A stretch of DNA of 64,000 nucleotides from Shinella daejeonensis (GCF_024281235.1 NZ_JAHWXY010000014.1:1-64000), one strand, 5' to 3'. Counted from the first letter of the stretch, positions 8,359 to 18,050 are shown. The notes: generated by a model not told the origin, from the letters alone. Numbers and translations: made by a program.

Positions 8359-10626
8359 TTACAGCGGAACGCCGTTTTCGGCGGCGAAATCCGCAAGGAA
8401 CTGCCGGATCGACACCGACGGGCGCGCGTCATCGAGCTGGGGCGCCAGCGCCGCCTCGAGCTTGCCCGCATCCAGCGCAAGCAGCATCGATTTCACGGGA
8501 CCGATAGCGGTCGGCGACATGGACACCGAGCGGAAACCGAGGCCGATCAGCGCCATCGCCGAGATCGGCTTGCTCGCCATTTCCCCGCACAGGGTCACGG
8601 ATGTCTCGTTGCGCGCGCCGGCGCGCACGATATCGCGCAGGATACGCAGGAAAGGGCGTCCGAGCGTGTCAAAGCGGTCGGATACGCGCGCATTGCCCCG
8701 GTCGACCGCCATGCAGAACTGGAACAGGTCGTTCGATCCCACCGAGACGAAGTCCACTTCCGCCATCAGTTCGTCAAGCTGCCACATCAGCGCCGGCACT
8801 TCCAGCATCGCGCCGAATTGCAGCTTCTTCGGCAATTGCTCGCCGAGTTTCGACTGGCGCTGGATTTCCTTTTGCAGGAGGCCGCGCACCTCGCGGATTT
8901 CCGCGACCTCGGTGACCATCGGCAGCATCAGCCTGAGGTCGGCGCCCGCCGTCGCGCGCAGCATGGCGCGAAGCTGCGTGCGCAGCAGCCCCGGCCGGTC
9001 GAGCGACAGGCGGATCGCCCGCCAGCCGAGCGCCGGATTTTCCTCCGTGGCCGCGCGGAAATAGGGCACCACCTTGTCGCCGCCGATATCCAGCGTGCGG
9101 AAGGTCACCGGACGCCCCGCCGCCTGTTTCAGGACATTGCGGTAAAAGGCTTCCTGCTCGTCCGCCTTCGGCATCGTCGAGGCGATCATGAACTGGAGTT
9201 CGGTGCGGAAGAGCCCGATGCCGGCAGCGCCCGATTCGTTGAGATGCGGCAGGTCGACGAGGAGACCGGCATTCATCTGGAGATTGATCGCCTTGCCGTC
9301 CCTGGTAATCGGCTCGACCGCCCGCAGCGCCCGGTATTGCGCCTGCCGGCGCGCCCGGAAGCGCACCTTTTCCTCATAGGAACGCTGAAGGTCCGGCACC
9401 GGCCGGAGATGGACCCGTGCCGCATCGCCGTCGATGATGATCGGATCGTCGTTTTCCGCAAGCGCCACCGCGCCGGCCGCCTGCCCGACCACGGGAATGC
9501 CCATGGCCCGTGCGACGATCACCACATGGCTCGTTACCGCGCCGTCCTCAAGCACCAGCCCGCGCACATTCTCGCGCGGATAATCCAGCAGTTCGGCCGC
9601 CCCCATGGCGCGCGCCACCACAATGGCGTCATTGGGAAAATTGCTGGCCGACAGTTTCGCGCCATAGCCGGTCAGCTGCCGCAGCAGGCGATTGGCGAGA
9701 TCGTCGAAATCATGCATCCGCTCCCGAAGATAAGGATCGGTCAGGCGGATCATCCGCGCCTTCATTTCGCTTTGCACCCGCTCGACCGCCGCCTCCGCGG
9801 TCAGGCCGTTGCGGATCGCCTCCTCCAGCTTGCGCACCCAGCCGCGGTCATGCGCGAACATGCGATAGGTTTCCAGCACCTCGCGATGCTCGCCCTCCAT
9901 CGAAACCTCGCGGCGCGACAGCATGTCGTCGATGGAGATGCGCAGCGATCCGAGCGCCTCGGCCAGCCGGCCAAGCTCATGCTCCGAATCCTCGTTGAGC
10001 AGATTGGTGACGACGATCCGCGGCTCGTGCAGCACGACGTAGCCAAGGCCGATGCCCTCGCCGAAGCTTGCGCCATCGATGCTGACGGGGCGGGAGAGGT
10101 CGAGTTCCAGGCCGGGGCGCGTGAGCTTCTTCAGCTCGCCGGTCGCCACCATTTCGGCGATGACCATCGCCGTCGTCTCCAGCGCCTCCACCTCCTCTTC
10201 GCGATAGGTGCGGCTTGCCTTGTTCTGCACCACGAGAACACCGAGCGCCCGGCCCGTCCGCAGGATCGGCACGCCGAGGAAGGAATGATAGACCTCCTCG
10301 CCCGTCTCCGGCAGATAGGTGAAGGCGGGGTGGGATTGCGCATCGGAAAGGTTGAGCGGCCGGGCGGAAGCGGCGATCGTGCCGACCAGCCCCTGGCCCA
10401 TCTTGAGCTGCGCAAGATGCACGGCGTCGGGATTGAGGCCCTCGGTGGCGTAGAGTTCGAGCACGCCGTCGGAGCGCAGCACATAGACCGAGCACACTTC
10501 CGCAACCATGTTCTGCGCGATCTGGCGCACGATCTGGTCAAGGCGCTCCTGGGGCTCAAGCGGCTCCGCCATCAGTTCGCGCAGCCGCTTGAGAAGAACG
10601 CGCGGACCTGCCGAGAGGTCTCTCAT
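8359..10626 (-). CDS. ptsP: Phosphoenolpyruvate-protein phosphotransferase PtsP (EI-Ntr)
   Basis: Enzyme I of the nitrogen phosphotransferase system passes phosphate from PEP to NPr and then EIIA-Ntr, a regulatory chain linked to nitrogen, carbon and potassium status. The 755-residue protein has an N-terminal GAF domain (about 15-160), the EI HPr-binding region, the phosphohistidine domain with active H367 in [14 protein letters not shown], and the PEP-binding TIM barrel ([24 protein letters not shown]). The GAF domain separates EI-Ntr from sugar-type EI. The start at 10626 ([12 protein letters not shown]) has an AGGAG 10 bases upstream and matches the family; 15 more open codons upstream are probably not used. 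Located 74 bases after lysC on the same strand. Confidence 0.95.
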   Translation of the reverse strand: MRDLSAGPRVLLKRLRELMAEPLEPQERLDQIVRQIAQNMVAEVCSVYVLRSDGVLELYATEGLNPDAVHLAQLKMGQGLVGTIAASARPLNLSDAQSHPAFTYLPETGEEVYHSFLGVPILRTGRALGVLVVQNKASRTYREEEVEALETTAMVIAEMVATGELKKLTRPGLELDLSRPVSIDGASFGEGIGLGYVVLHEPRIVVTNLLNEDSEHELGRLAEALGSLRISIDDMLSRREVSMEGEHREVLETYRMFAHDRGWVRKLEEAIRNGLTAEAAVERVQSEMKARMIRLTDPYLRERMHDFDDLANRLLRQLTGYGAKLSASNFPNDAIVVARAMGAAELLDYPRENVRGLVLEDGAVTSHVVIVARAMGIPVVGQAAGAVALAENDDPIIIDGDAARVHLRPVPDLQRSYEEKVRFRARRQAQYRALRAVEPITRDGKAINLQMNAGLLVDLPHLNESGAAGIGLFRTELQFMIASTMPKADEQEAFYRNVLKQAAGRPVTFRTLDIGGDKVVPYFRAATEENPALGWRAIRLSLDRPGLLRTQLRAMLRATAGADLRLMLPMVTEVAEIREVRGLLQKEIQRQSKLGEQLPKKLQFGAMLEVPALMWQLDELMAEVDFVSVGSNDLFQFCMAVDRGNARVSDRFDTLGRPFLRILRDIVRAGARNETSVTLCGEMASKPISAMALIGLGFRSVSMSPTAIGPVKSMLLALDAGKLEAALAPQLDDARPSVSIRQFLADFAAENGVPL

Positions 10627-10700
10627 CGCGTGGCGTCTCCTAACAGGACTTTCATCACCGGCTCGATGCACCGGTGGACGGCAATAAACCTGCCGATTCC

Positions 10701-11975
10701 TTACGTTTTATCGAGACCGTAGACGGAATGCAAAGTCCGCACGGCAAGTTCGGCATAGGCGCCGTCGATCAGGATGGAAATCTTGATTTCCGAGGTGGTG
10801 ATCGCCTTGATGTTGATCCCCTTATCGGCAAGCGCCCGGAAGGCTGAGGCGGCAACGCCCGCATGGCTGCGCATGCCGATGCCGATGACCGAGACCTTCA
10901 CGAGGCCCGACTCGTGCTGGATGACATCGAAGCCGACCTGGTCCTTGACGCCTTCGAGAACCTTGATGGCCTTGTCGGCATCGCCCGAGGGCACAGTGAA
11001 GGTCATGTCGGTCTTCGAACCGTCCTCGGAAATATTCTGCACGATCATGTCGACGTTGATGCGCTCCTCGGCGAGCGGGCCGAAGATCGCGGCCGATACA
11101 CCGGGCCGGTCCGCGACGCGGCGGAGCGAGATCTGCGCTTCATCCTTGGCATAGGCGATGCCGGTTACGACTTCCTGTTCCACGATCTCTTCCTCATCAC
11201 AAATCAACGTGCCGGGCGGGTTCACCGGATCGCCCATTCCCGGCGCATCGGGGTCCTCGAACGACGAGCGAACGAACATGCGTACCTTGTGCACCATCGC
11301 CAGTTCGACGGAGCGGACCTGAAGGACCTTCGCGCCAAGCGATGCCAGTTCCAGCATTTCCTCGAATGCGATCTGCCGGAGGCGGCGCGCCTTCGGCTCG
11401 ATGCGCGGATCGGTCGTATAGACGCCGTCGACATCCGTATAGATATCGCAGCGATCCGCCTGCACGGCGGCGGCGATCGCCACGGCCGACGTATCCGACC
11501 CGCCGCGTCCGAGCGTCGCGATGCGATTGTCCGGGCCGATGCCCTGGAAGCCGGCGACGACCGCGACCTGACCCTCGCCCATGCGACGAACGATATCGTC
11601 GCCGGGAATATCCAGAATGCGGGCCGCCCCGTGGGCATTGTCGGTCCGGATAGGGATCTGCCAGCCCTGCCAGGAGCGGGCGTTCACCCCCATCGATTGC
11701 AGCGCGATGGCGAGCAGCCCGGACGTCACCTGCTCGCCGGAGGCGACCACGGAGTCATATTCGCGCGCGTCGTAGAAGGGCGAGCCCGCACCGGTCACCT
11801 TCGGCATGCCCTGCACCCAGCCGACCAGTTCGTTGGTCTTGCCGGACATGGCCGAAACGACCACCGCGACCTCGTTGCCGGCGTCGACCTCACGTTTCAC
11901 ATGGCGGGCGACAGTGTGGATACGGTCGAGGTCGGCGACGGAGGTCCCGCCGAATTTCATCACGATGCGTGCCAT
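10701..11975 (-). CDS. lysC: Aspartate kinase
   Basis: Aspartokinase phosphorylates L-aspartate, the first step to lysine, threonine, methionine and diaminopimelate. The 424-residue protein starts with the signature VMKFGGTSVADLDRI, has the kinase fold, and carries a C-terminal pair of ACT domains (about 265-424) that bind the feedback inhibitors lysine and/or threonine. It is a monofunctional enzyme with no homoserine dehydrogenase fusion. The start at 11975 gives the family N-terminus; about 100 further open codons upstream are an artefact of base composition. It heads a same-strand series lysC-ptsP-prfA-prmC, an order I know from other rhizobia. Confidence 0.97.
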   Translation of the reverse strand: MARIVMKFGGTSVADLDRIHTVARHVKREVDAGNEVAVVVSAMSGKTNELVGWVQGMPKVTGAGSPFYDAREYDSVVASGEQVTSGLLAIALQSMGVNARSWQGWQIPIRTDNAHGAARILDIPGDDIVRRMGEGQVAVVAGFQGIGPDNRIATLGRGGSDTSAVAIAAAVQADRCDIYTDVDGVYTTDPRIEPKARRLRQIAFEEMLELASLGAKVLQVRSVELAMVHKVRMFVRSSFEDPDAPGMGDPVNPPGTLICDEEEIVEQEVVTGIAYAKDEAQISLRRVADRPGVSAAIFGPLAEERINVDMIVQNISEDGSKTDMTFTVPSGDADKAIKVLEGVKDQVGFDVIQHESGLVKVSVIGIGMRSHAGVAASAFRALADKGINIKAITTSEIKISILIDGAYAELAVRTLHSVYGLDKT

Positions 11976-12099
11976 ATTGTGTCCGATAGTCCATGTGGTC
12001 GCGCGAGCGCGCGGAAGTTTTCCGGCGTCTATTAGCGGAAGAGGCCGCCGCGTGCAATGGCGCGAAATCCGGCGGAATGCCGCATTCGCGCCTCCGTCC

Positions 12100-12873
12100 T
12101 CACGCCCCCCGGGAAGCCGTCTCCACGAGACGCACATCGCTTTCAAGACAGATCGAGCGGATGTTGTCGAGCGGGCAGCGGTCGGTGATGAAGGTATGGA
12201 CCTGCGAGAGATGGCCAATCCGCACGGGTGCGGTCCGTTCGAACTTGGTCGAATCGGAAACCAGGATGACATGGCGCGCATTGGCGACGATCGCCTGGGC
12301 CACCTTCACCTCGCGATAGTCGAAGTCGAGCAGCGACCCGTCCTCGTCGATGGCCGATGCCCCGATGACCGCGTAATCCACCTTGAACTGGCGGATGAAA
12401 TCGACGGCCGCCTCACCGACGATGCCGCCGTCGGAGCCGCGCACGACACCGCCGGCGATCACCACCTCGATGGAAGGAAAGACGCGCAGCCGGTTTGCGA
12501 CATTGATGTTGTTGGTGATGACCATCAGGCCGCGATGATCGAGCAGCGCCTCGCCGACCGCCTCGGTGGTGGTGCCGATATTGATGAAGAGGGAGGAATT
12601 GTCGGAGATCATGCCGGCGGCGGCGCGGCCGATCGCCTGCTTCTCCGCCGCCGCGATGGAGCGGCGGGCCTCGTAGCGGACATTCTCGTTGCCGCCCGGA
12701 AAGAGCGCGCCGCCGTGGATGCGCGTCAGCACCTTTCCGTCGCACAGATCGTTCAGATCCTTGCGGATCGTCTGCGGCGTTACGGAAAAGCGCGCGGCAA
12801 GCTCTTCCACCAGCACGCGCCCCTTCGTTTTCGCCAGATCCACGATCTCCGTCTGGCGCTCCGTCAGAAACAT
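12100..12873 (-). CDS. DeoR/GlpR family transcriptional regulator
   Basis: This 257-residue protein is a DeoR-family repressor. It has an N-terminal winged helix-turn-helix (about 1-57: MFLTERQTEIVDLAKTKGRV, VTPQTIRKDLNDL) and a C-terminal sugar-phosphate sensor domain (IGTTTEAVGEAL, ITNNINVANRL, IAGGVVRGSDGGIVG). The sequence is closest in feel to GlpR, the glycerol-3-phosphate repressor, but no glycerol genes are nearby, so I give no symbol. It is divergent from an SDR gene, with a TTTCGC...GCGAAA inverted repeat between them, which suggests it controls itself and that gene. The start at 12873 gives the family N-terminus. Confidence 0.85.
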   Translation of the reverse strand: MFLTERQTEIVDLAKTKGRVLVEELAARFSVTPQTIRKDLNDLCDGKVLTRIHGGALFPGGNENVRYEARRSIAAAEKQAIGRAAAGMISDNSSLFINIGTTTEAVGEALLDHRGLMVITNNINVANRLRVFPSIEVVIAGGVVRGSDGGIVGEAAVDFIRQFKVDYAVIGASAIDEDGSLLDFDYREVKVAQAIVANARHVILVSDSTKFERTAPVRIGHLSQVHTFITDRCPLDNIRSICLESDVRLVETASRGA

Positions 12874-12892
12874 CCGCTTTTCTCCCGCTTCG

Positions 12893-12921
12893 TTTCGCCG
12901 CCATAATATGCAAATGCGAAA
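12893..12921. promoter_or_regulatory. Candidate DeoR-family operator (TTTCGC-N17-GCGAAA)
   Basis: An inverted repeat of TTTCGC (12893-12898) and GCGAAA (12916-12921) lies about 20-48 bases upstream of the regulator start, in the divergent promoter region. TTTCG half-sites are known for several DeoR-family repressors. The link to this regulator is inference. Confidence 0.4.
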
Positions 12922-13007
12922 ACACATCAATTCGTCCCTGCCGGTCTTGGAGTGGCGCGGCGATTTTGGGATAGTGGGGAAAATGAACCCCAGCGGGAGA
13001 AAGACGC

Positions 13008-13778
13008 ATGTTCCATCCGGCATTGTTCAAGGGCGCGAATGTCGTGGTGACCGGCGCCGGGCGCGGCATCGGCCTGGAGGTGGCGCGGCAGTTTCTGGAC
13101 TGCGGCGCGCATGTGCTGCTGCACGGCGGCCGCACCGCCGCGACGGAACTGCCGGAATTCCTCGAAATCGCGGTGGCCGAGGCCCGCGCCCATATCGTCC
13201 ATGCGGATTTCCTGCAACAGGACGGCATCGCGACGGTGGCGCGCCGGGCGGAAGACCTGTTCGACCAGGTCGATGTGCTGGTCAACAATGCCGGAACGAT
13301 GGTCGGCCGCTTCCCGGCCGGCGAGATCACCGATGCGGAATATGAAACGGTCGTCCGCCTCAACCAGACCTCGGTCATGGAAATGACGCGGGCGCTGCTG
13401 CCGCATCTGCGGCGCGCGCCGCAGGCGGCGATCGTCAACACCGTCTCGATCTCGGCCCTGACCGGCGGCAGCCCCGGCTCGTCCATCTATTCGGCGACCA
13501 AAGCCTTCGTGGCGACCTATTCCAAGGCTCTGGCCCGCGAACTGGCGCCCGACGCCATCCGCGTGAACTGCGTTTCGCCGGGCACCATCGAAACCGACTT
13601 CCACCAGCGCTATTCCTCGCCGGAAAAGCTGGAGGCGACGCGCAAGGCGATCCCGCTGCAGCGGCTCGGCACGGCGGAGGACTGCGCCCCCGCCTATCTC
13701 TTCCTCGCCGCCGGGAGCCTGTCCGGATATATCACCGGACAGGTGCTGGAGGTAAACGGCGGCCAGCTCATCTGCTGA
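13008..13778 (+). CDS. SDR family oxidoreductase
   Basis: A classical short-chain dehydrogenase/reductase of 256 residues, NAD(P)-dependent, substrate unknown. The cofactor motif TGAGRGIG (about 15-22), NNAGT (near 93), and the catalytic Y161-x3-K165 in IYSATKAF are all present, with the usual C-terminal G-I-T-G-Q-V-L-E-V-N-G-G end. It is divergent from the DeoR/GlpR-type repressor, which hints at a role with a sugar or polyol and at repression by that protein. Its stop is only three bases from the end of the converging AcuI-like gene. Confidence 0.85.
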   Translation: MFHPALFKGANVVVTGAGRGIGLEVARQFLDCGAHVLLHGGRTAATELPEFLEIAVAEARAHIVHADFLQQDGIATVARRAEDLFDQVDVLVNNAGTMVGRFPAGEITDAEYETVVRLNQTSVMEMTRALLPHLRRAPQAAIVNTVSISALTGGSPGSSIYSATKAFVATYSKALARELAPDAIRVNCVSPGTIETDFHQRYSSPEKLEATRKAIPLQRLGTAEDCAPAYLFLAAGSLSGYITGQVLEVNGGQLIC

Positions 13779-13781
13779 CCG

Positions 13782-14777
13782 TCAGGCCCGCACGTCAATC
13801 ACCGCCCGGCCCTTGACCTGGCCGGCAAGAATACGGTTCGCCAGCTCCGGCAGGTCGGAAAGCCGGTGTTCCTCCACCATTGCCTCCAGCTTTTCCATGG
13901 GAAGATCGGCGACAATACGGTTCCATGCGTCGACCCGCTGGTCATAGGACCGCATGACCGAATCGATGCCGATCAGGCTCACGCCGCGCAAAAGAAAGGG
14001 AATGACGGTGAAGGACGGCACGGCGGCGCCTGCGGCAAGGCCGACGGCGGCGACCGCCCCGTCGTATTTCATCTGTTTCAGCACCCGCGCCAGCATCTCG
14101 CCGCCGACCGCGTCTATGGCCCCGGCCCAACGCTCCGATTCCAGCGGCCGGCCCGAGGCTTCCGACAGTTCCGAACGCGCGACGATGGTGGTCGCGCCGA
14201 GGTCGCGCAGATAATCCGCCGCTTCCGGACGTCCGGTGACGGCGGCAACCGCATAACCGAGCCGGGCGAGCAGCGCCACGGCGACCGAACCGACGCCGCC
14301 GGCCGCCCCCGTCACCAGAACCTCGCCCTTCGGCGGCGAAAGTCCCGCCTTCTCCAGCGCCATCACGGCGAGCATCGACGTCAGCCCCGCCGTGCCGATG
14401 GCCATCGCCTGCCGGGTCGACAGCGCGCCGGGAAGCGGCGTCAGCCAGTCCGCCTTGACGCGGGCGCGGGTCGCATAGCCGCCCCACCAGATCTCGCCGA
14501 CCCGCCAGCCCGTCAGCACCACCCGGTCGCCCGGCCGGTAGCGCGGATCCTGCGAGGCCTCGACCGTGCCGGCGAAATCGACGCCGGGCACATGCGGATA
14601 GGTCCGCACCAGCCCGCCCTTGCCGTTGATGCAGAGGCCGTCCTTGTAGTTGAGGGTGGAATATTCGACCGCCACCGTGACGTCTCCTTCCGGCAGGCGC
14701 GAATCGTCCAGCTCCCGGACCGCGGCCGAAACGGTTCCATCGTCATCCTTTTCGACAAGCAGGGCGGTGAACGTCAT
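13782..14777 (-). CDS. YhdH/AcuI family NADPH-dependent acrylyl-CoA reductase-like protein
   Basis: A zinc-free medium-chain dehydrogenase/reductase of 331 residues, of the YhdH/YhfP group. Members such as AcuI reduce acrylyl-CoA to propionyl-CoA and detoxify acrylyl-CoA. Visible features are the family start MTFTALLVEKDDDG, NYKDGLCINGKGG, PGVDFAGTVE, and the NADPH-binding GAAGGVGSVAVALLARLGY. No zinc-binding Cys cluster is present. A strong GAGGAGG ribosome site precedes the start at 14777. It is divergent from the LysR gene of the formate dehydrogenase locus but has no evident link to it. Family is secure, physiological substrate is not. Confidence 0.85.
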   Translation of the reverse strand: MTFTALLVEKDDDGTVSAAVRELDDSRLPEGDVTVAVEYSTLNYKDGLCINGKGGLVRTYPHVPGVDFAGTVEASQDPRYRPGDRVVLTGWRVGEIWWGGYATRARVKADWLTPLPGALSTRQAMAIGTAGLTSMLAVMALEKAGLSPPKGEVLVTGAAGGVGSVAVALLARLGYAVAAVTGRPEAADYLRDLGATTIVARSELSEASGRPLESERWAGAIDAVGGEMLARVLKQMKYDGAVAAVGLAAGAAVPSFTVIPFLLRGVSLIGIDSVMRSYDQRVDAWNRIVADLPMEKLEAMVEEHRLSDLPELANRILAGQVKGRAVIDVRA

Positions 14778-14876
14778 GGTTTCCTCCTCGTGTTCCCGGC
14801 TTTTTTCCTTCATATAGGGCCACGGCCACGGCTGTGGCCACCGTTCTTTTGCCCAGAGGCCCGGGAGGCCCGTTCC

Positions 14877-15770
14877 GTGATCGACAAGCTCGAATATTTC
14901 ATCGCACTCGCCCGGGAGAAGCATTTCGCCCGGGCGGCAGAAGAACTTGGAATTTCGCAGCCGACGCTTTCGGCGGCGATCCGTCAGCTTGAAGAGCAGC
15001 TCGGCGTCATCCTCGTCAACCGCGGCTCGCGCTTCCAGGGCCTGACGCCGGAAGGCCAGCGGGTGCTGGAATGGGCCCGCCGCATCGTCGGCGACACCCG
15101 CACGATGCGCGAGGAGATGCGCGCGGCGCGCAAGGGTCTGTCCGGCCACATCCGGCTTGCCGCCATTCCCACGACCCTCGCCATGGTCCCCCGCATCACC
15201 GCACCCTTTCAGGAACAGCATCCCGACGTCACCTTCTCGGTACAGTCGACCACTTCGCTCCAGATCCTCAGCCTGCTCGAAAATCTGGAGATCGACGCAG
15301 GCCTGACCTACCTTGAAAACGAACCGCTCGGCCGGGTAACGAGCGTGCCGCTTCATACGGAGCGATACCACCTTGTCACCGCCATCGGCAGCCCGCTGTC
15401 GGATCGCGAAAGCGTGTCCTGGAAGGACGTGAGCAATCTTCGGCTTTGCCTATTGACCGCCGACATGCAGAACCGCCGCATTATCAACCATCACTTCACG
15501 GAAGCCGGCGTCACAGTCAGGCCGCAACTCGAATCCAACTCGATGATCGTGCTGTTTTCTCATATCCTGACCGGCCGCCTGTCCAGCATCATGCCGAAAA
15601 GCGTCACGAAATCCTTCGGCTTTCATGGGGAAATCGCCGTGGTTCCGATCACCGAGCCGGCGGCCCACCATACCGTCGGCCTCGTGGCGACCCACAGGGA
15701 ACCCTTCACGCCGCTGGTTTCCGCTTTGCTGCATCAGGCGCGGATCCTGGCTGAAACGGACCTTTCTTGA
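14877..15770 (+). CDS. LysR family regulator of the formate dehydrogenase operon (FdsR-like)
   Basis: A LysR-type transcriptional regulator of 297 residues with an N-terminal winged HTH (about 1-60: FARAAEELGISQPTLSAAIRQLEEQLG) and the periplasmic-binding-protein-like effector domain (about 90-295). It starts at a GTG (14877) 8 bases after GGGAGG. It lies directly upstream of and on the same strand as the fds operon, and a LysR-type palindrome overlaps its stop codon. In Cupriavidus necator a LysR protein, FdsR, sits in the same place and controls fds genes, so the role is well supported by position. The co-inducer (formate or another compound) cannot be read from sequence. Confidence 0.85.
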   Translation: MIDKLEYFIALAREKHFARAAEELGISQPTLSAAIRQLEEQLGVILVNRGSRFQGLTPEGQRVLEWARRIVGDTRTMREEMRAARKGLSGHIRLAAIPTTLAMVPRITAPFQEQHPDVTFSVQSTTSLQILSLLENLEIDAGLTYLENEPLGRVTSVPLHTERYHLVTAIGSPLSDRESVSWKDVSNLRLCLLTADMQNRRIINHHFTEAGVTVRPQLESNSMIVLFSHILTGRLSSIMPKSVTKSFGFHGEIAVVPITEPAAHHTVGLVATHREPFTPLVSALLHQARILAETDLS

Positions 15771-15788
15771 TAGAAATTTCCTATCAAG
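15766..15788. promoter_or_regulatory. LysR-type operator upstream of fdsG
   Basis: CTTGATAG (15766-15773) and CTATCAAG (15781-15788) form a perfect 8-bp inverted repeat around AAATTTC. It contains the LysR-box form ATAG-N7-CTAT (T-N11-A). It overlaps the stop codon of the LysR gene and lies about 170 bases upstream of fdsG; a TTGACC at about 15805 could be the -35 box, but no good -10 is seen. Confidence 0.7.
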
Positions 15789-15957
15789 TAACGAAACAGC
15801 TTTATTGACCTGCGGCACAGCCGCTGGGAAGTTGGAGGGACGCAAGCGAAGATGGCGGTGTTCCGGGCTTCGCACAGCAGCGACTTGAAGTTTTCGGCGC
15901 ACCGGAATCCGTCTCCCTCTTGCGGTACTGGGTCGTGTCCGTTCGGGAGGCCTGATC

Positions 15958-16437
15958 ATGAATGTCCATGCGACCGGCGGCGATGTCGGGAAACGAAGCC
16001 TGTCGATCATCGACGCGTTGCGGGAGCTGGAAGGCCCGCTCCTGCCCATCCTGCACGAGATCCAGGCCGAATTCGGCCATATCCCGCAGGAAAGCCTGCC
16101 TGTGATCGCCCGCGAACTCAATCTTTCGCGCGCCGAAGTGCATGGCGTCGTCACCTTCTACCATGATTTCCGCCAGCAGCCGGCCGGCCGGCATGTGCTG
16201 AAGCTCTGTCGGGCGGAAGCCTGCCAGTCGATGGGCGGCGATGCGGTGGCCGAACGGGTGAAGGCGATGCTCGGCATCGATTTTCATGAAACGACCGGCG
16301 ATGGCGCGGTGACGCTCGAACCCGTCTACTGTCTCGGGCTCTGTTCCTGCGCGCCGTCCGCCATGCTGGACGGCGCGGTGCACGGCCGGCTCGACCCGGC
16401 CCGGGCGCAGGCCCTCGTCGAGGAGGCGCGCCGATGA
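15958..16437 (+). CDS. fdsG: Formate dehydrogenase subunit gamma (NuoE-like, 2Fe-2S)
   Basis: Small electron-transfer subunit of the soluble NAD-dependent molybdenum formate dehydrogenase. The 159-residue protein is homologous to NuoE/HoxE and carries a [2Fe-2S] site from four cysteines in KLCRAEACQ and VYCLGLCSC. In the complex it passes electrons between the FdsA iron-sulphur chain and the FMN/NAD site of FdsB. It is the first gene of fdsG-fdsB-fdsA-fdhD-fdsD and overlaps fdsB by four bases (ATGA). The 187-base gap before it holds the LysR palindrome. Confidence 0.95.
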   Translation: MNVHATGGDVGKRSLSIIDALRELEGPLLPILHEIQAEFGHIPQESLPVIARELNLSRAEVHGVVTFYHDFRQQPAGRHVLKLCRAEACQSMGGDAVAERVKAMLGIDFHETTGDGAVTLEPVYCLGLCSCAPSAMLDGAVHGRLDPARAQALVEEARR

Positions 16438-17990
16438 CCGTCCGCATCTATGTTCCCCGCGACGCCGCCGCGCTCGCCCTTGGCGCCGAAGCCGTGGCGG
16501 AGACGCTGCACCGGGAAATCGCCGGGCGCGGTCTCGACGTGAAGATCGTGCGCAACGGCTCTCGCGGCCTGCACTGGCTGGAGCCGCTGGTGGAGGTGGA
16601 GACGCCGGCCGGCCGCGTCGCCTACGGTCCCGTCAGCGCCGCCGACGTTGCGGCCCTGCTCGATGCGGGCCTTGCGGAAGGCAGGCCGCATGCGCTTTGC
16701 CACGGGCTCACCGAAGAAATCCCCTTTCTCAAGGGCCAGACCCGGCTCACCTTCGCCCGCTGCGGCGTCACCGATCCCCTTTCGCTCGAAGACTATCGCG
16801 CCCATCGCGGACTGACCGGTCTTGAAAAGGCGCTCGCCATGGACCCGGCCGACGTGGTGCGGGAAGTGACCGACAGCGGCCTGCGCGGCCGTGGCGGCGC
16901 GGGTTTCCCGACCGGCATCAAGTGGAAAACCGTCCTCGATGCCGCCGGTCCGCAGAAATATATCGTCTGCAATGCCGACGAGGGCGACAGCGGCACCTTC
17001 GCCGACCGCATGATCATGGAAGGCGACCCCTTCGTGCTGGTCGAGGGCATGACGATCGCCGGTCTGGCGACGGGTGCGACGAAAGGCTATATCTACACCC
17101 GATCAGAATATCCCCATGCCGTGAAAACGATGCGGAACGCCATCGTGGCGGCCCGGGCGGCGGGCCTGCTCGGCCCTTCCATCCTCGGCTCCGGCCGCGC
17201 CTTCGACATGGAAGTCCGCGTCGGCGCCGGCGCCTATGTCTGCGGCGAGGAAACCTCGCTGCTCAACAGCCTGGAGGGCAAGCGCGGCGTCGTGCGCGCC
17301 AAGCCGCCGCTGCCGGCGCTGCAAGGTTTCCTCGGTCGCCCAACGGTCGTCAACAACGTCATCTCGCTTGCCTCCGTGCCGATCATCATGGACCGGGGTG
17401 CTGCCTATTACCGCGATTTCGGCATGGGCCGCTCGCGCGGAACGATCCCGATCCAGATCGCCGGCAACGTGCGCCATGCCGGCCTCTACGAAACGGCCTT
17501 CGGACTGACGCTCGGCCAGATCGTCGATACGATCGGCGGCGGCACCGCCTCCGGCCGGCCGGTCAAGGCGGTCCAGGTCGGCGGCCCGCTCGGCGCCTAT
17601 TTCCCGCGCGCGCTCTTCGACACGCCCTTCGACTATGAAGCCTTCGCCGCGAAGGACGGGCTTATCGGCCACGCCGGCATCACCGTCTTCGACGACACCG
17701 CCGATATGCTCAAGCAGGCGCGTTTCGCCATGGAATTCTGCGCCATCGAAAGCTGCGGCAAGTGCACACCCTGCCGCATCGGCTCGACGCGCGGCGTCGA
17801 GACCGTCGACCAGATCGCCCGCGGGATCGAACCGGAGAAGAACCGCGATCTCCTGACCGATCTCTGCAACACCATGAAGTTCGGCTCGCTCTGCGCGCTT
17901 GGCGGCTTCACGCCTTATCCGGTGATGAGCGCCATGACCCATTTCCCCGAAGACTTCCGGCCCACGCCGATGGTGGAGGCTGCGGAATGA
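16434..17990 (+). CDS. fdsB: Formate dehydrogenase subunit beta (NuoF-like, FMN/NAD-binding)
   Basis: The diaphorase subunit, which takes electrons from formate oxidation and reduces NAD+. The 518-residue protein has an N-terminal thioredoxin-like region (about 1-110) fused to the NuoF/HoxF core, with the NAD-binding GRGGAGFPTG, the FMN-binding GEETSLLNSLEG, and a C-terminal [4Fe-4S] site from ESCGKCTPCRIG and a later Cys in GSLC. It overlaps fdsG upstream. A 26-codon open frame starts at its stop codon (ATGA) and runs into the start of fdsA, which may couple the two genes. Confidence 0.95.
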   Translation: MTVRIYVPRDAAALALGAEAVAETLHREIAGRGLDVKIVRNGSRGLHWLEPLVEVETPAGRVAYGPVSAADVAALLDAGLAEGRPHALCHGLTEEIPFLKGQTRLTFARCGVTDPLSLEDYRAHRGLTGLEKALAMDPADVVREVTDSGLRGRGGAGFPTGIKWKTVLDAAGPQKYIVCNADEGDSGTFADRMIMEGDPFVLVEGMTIAGLATGATKGYIYTRSEYPHAVKTMRNAIVAARAAGLLGPSILGSGRAFDMEVRVGAGAYVCGEETSLLNSLEGKRGVVRAKPPLPALQGFLGRPTVVNNVISLASVPIIMDRGAAYYRDFGMGRSRGTIPIQIAGNVRHAGLYETAFGLTLGQIVDTIGGGTASGRPVKAVQVGGPLGAYFPRALFDTPFDYEAFAAKDGLIGHAGITVFDDTADMLKQARFAMEFCAIESCGKCTPCRIGSTRGVETVDQIARGIEPEKNRDLLTDLCNTMKFGSLCALGGFTPYPVMSAMTHFPEDFRPTPMVEAAE

Positions 17991-18050
17991 ACGGCACGCT
18001 TCCCGCCATACGACCGAATTCTTCCCTTTCTCGCGCACCGGAGGCTTCTC

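Noticed and set aside
8269-10722. An 817-codon open frame antisense to ptsP
   Set aside because: ptsP is intact with its active-site His; the antisense frame is a base-composition shadow.
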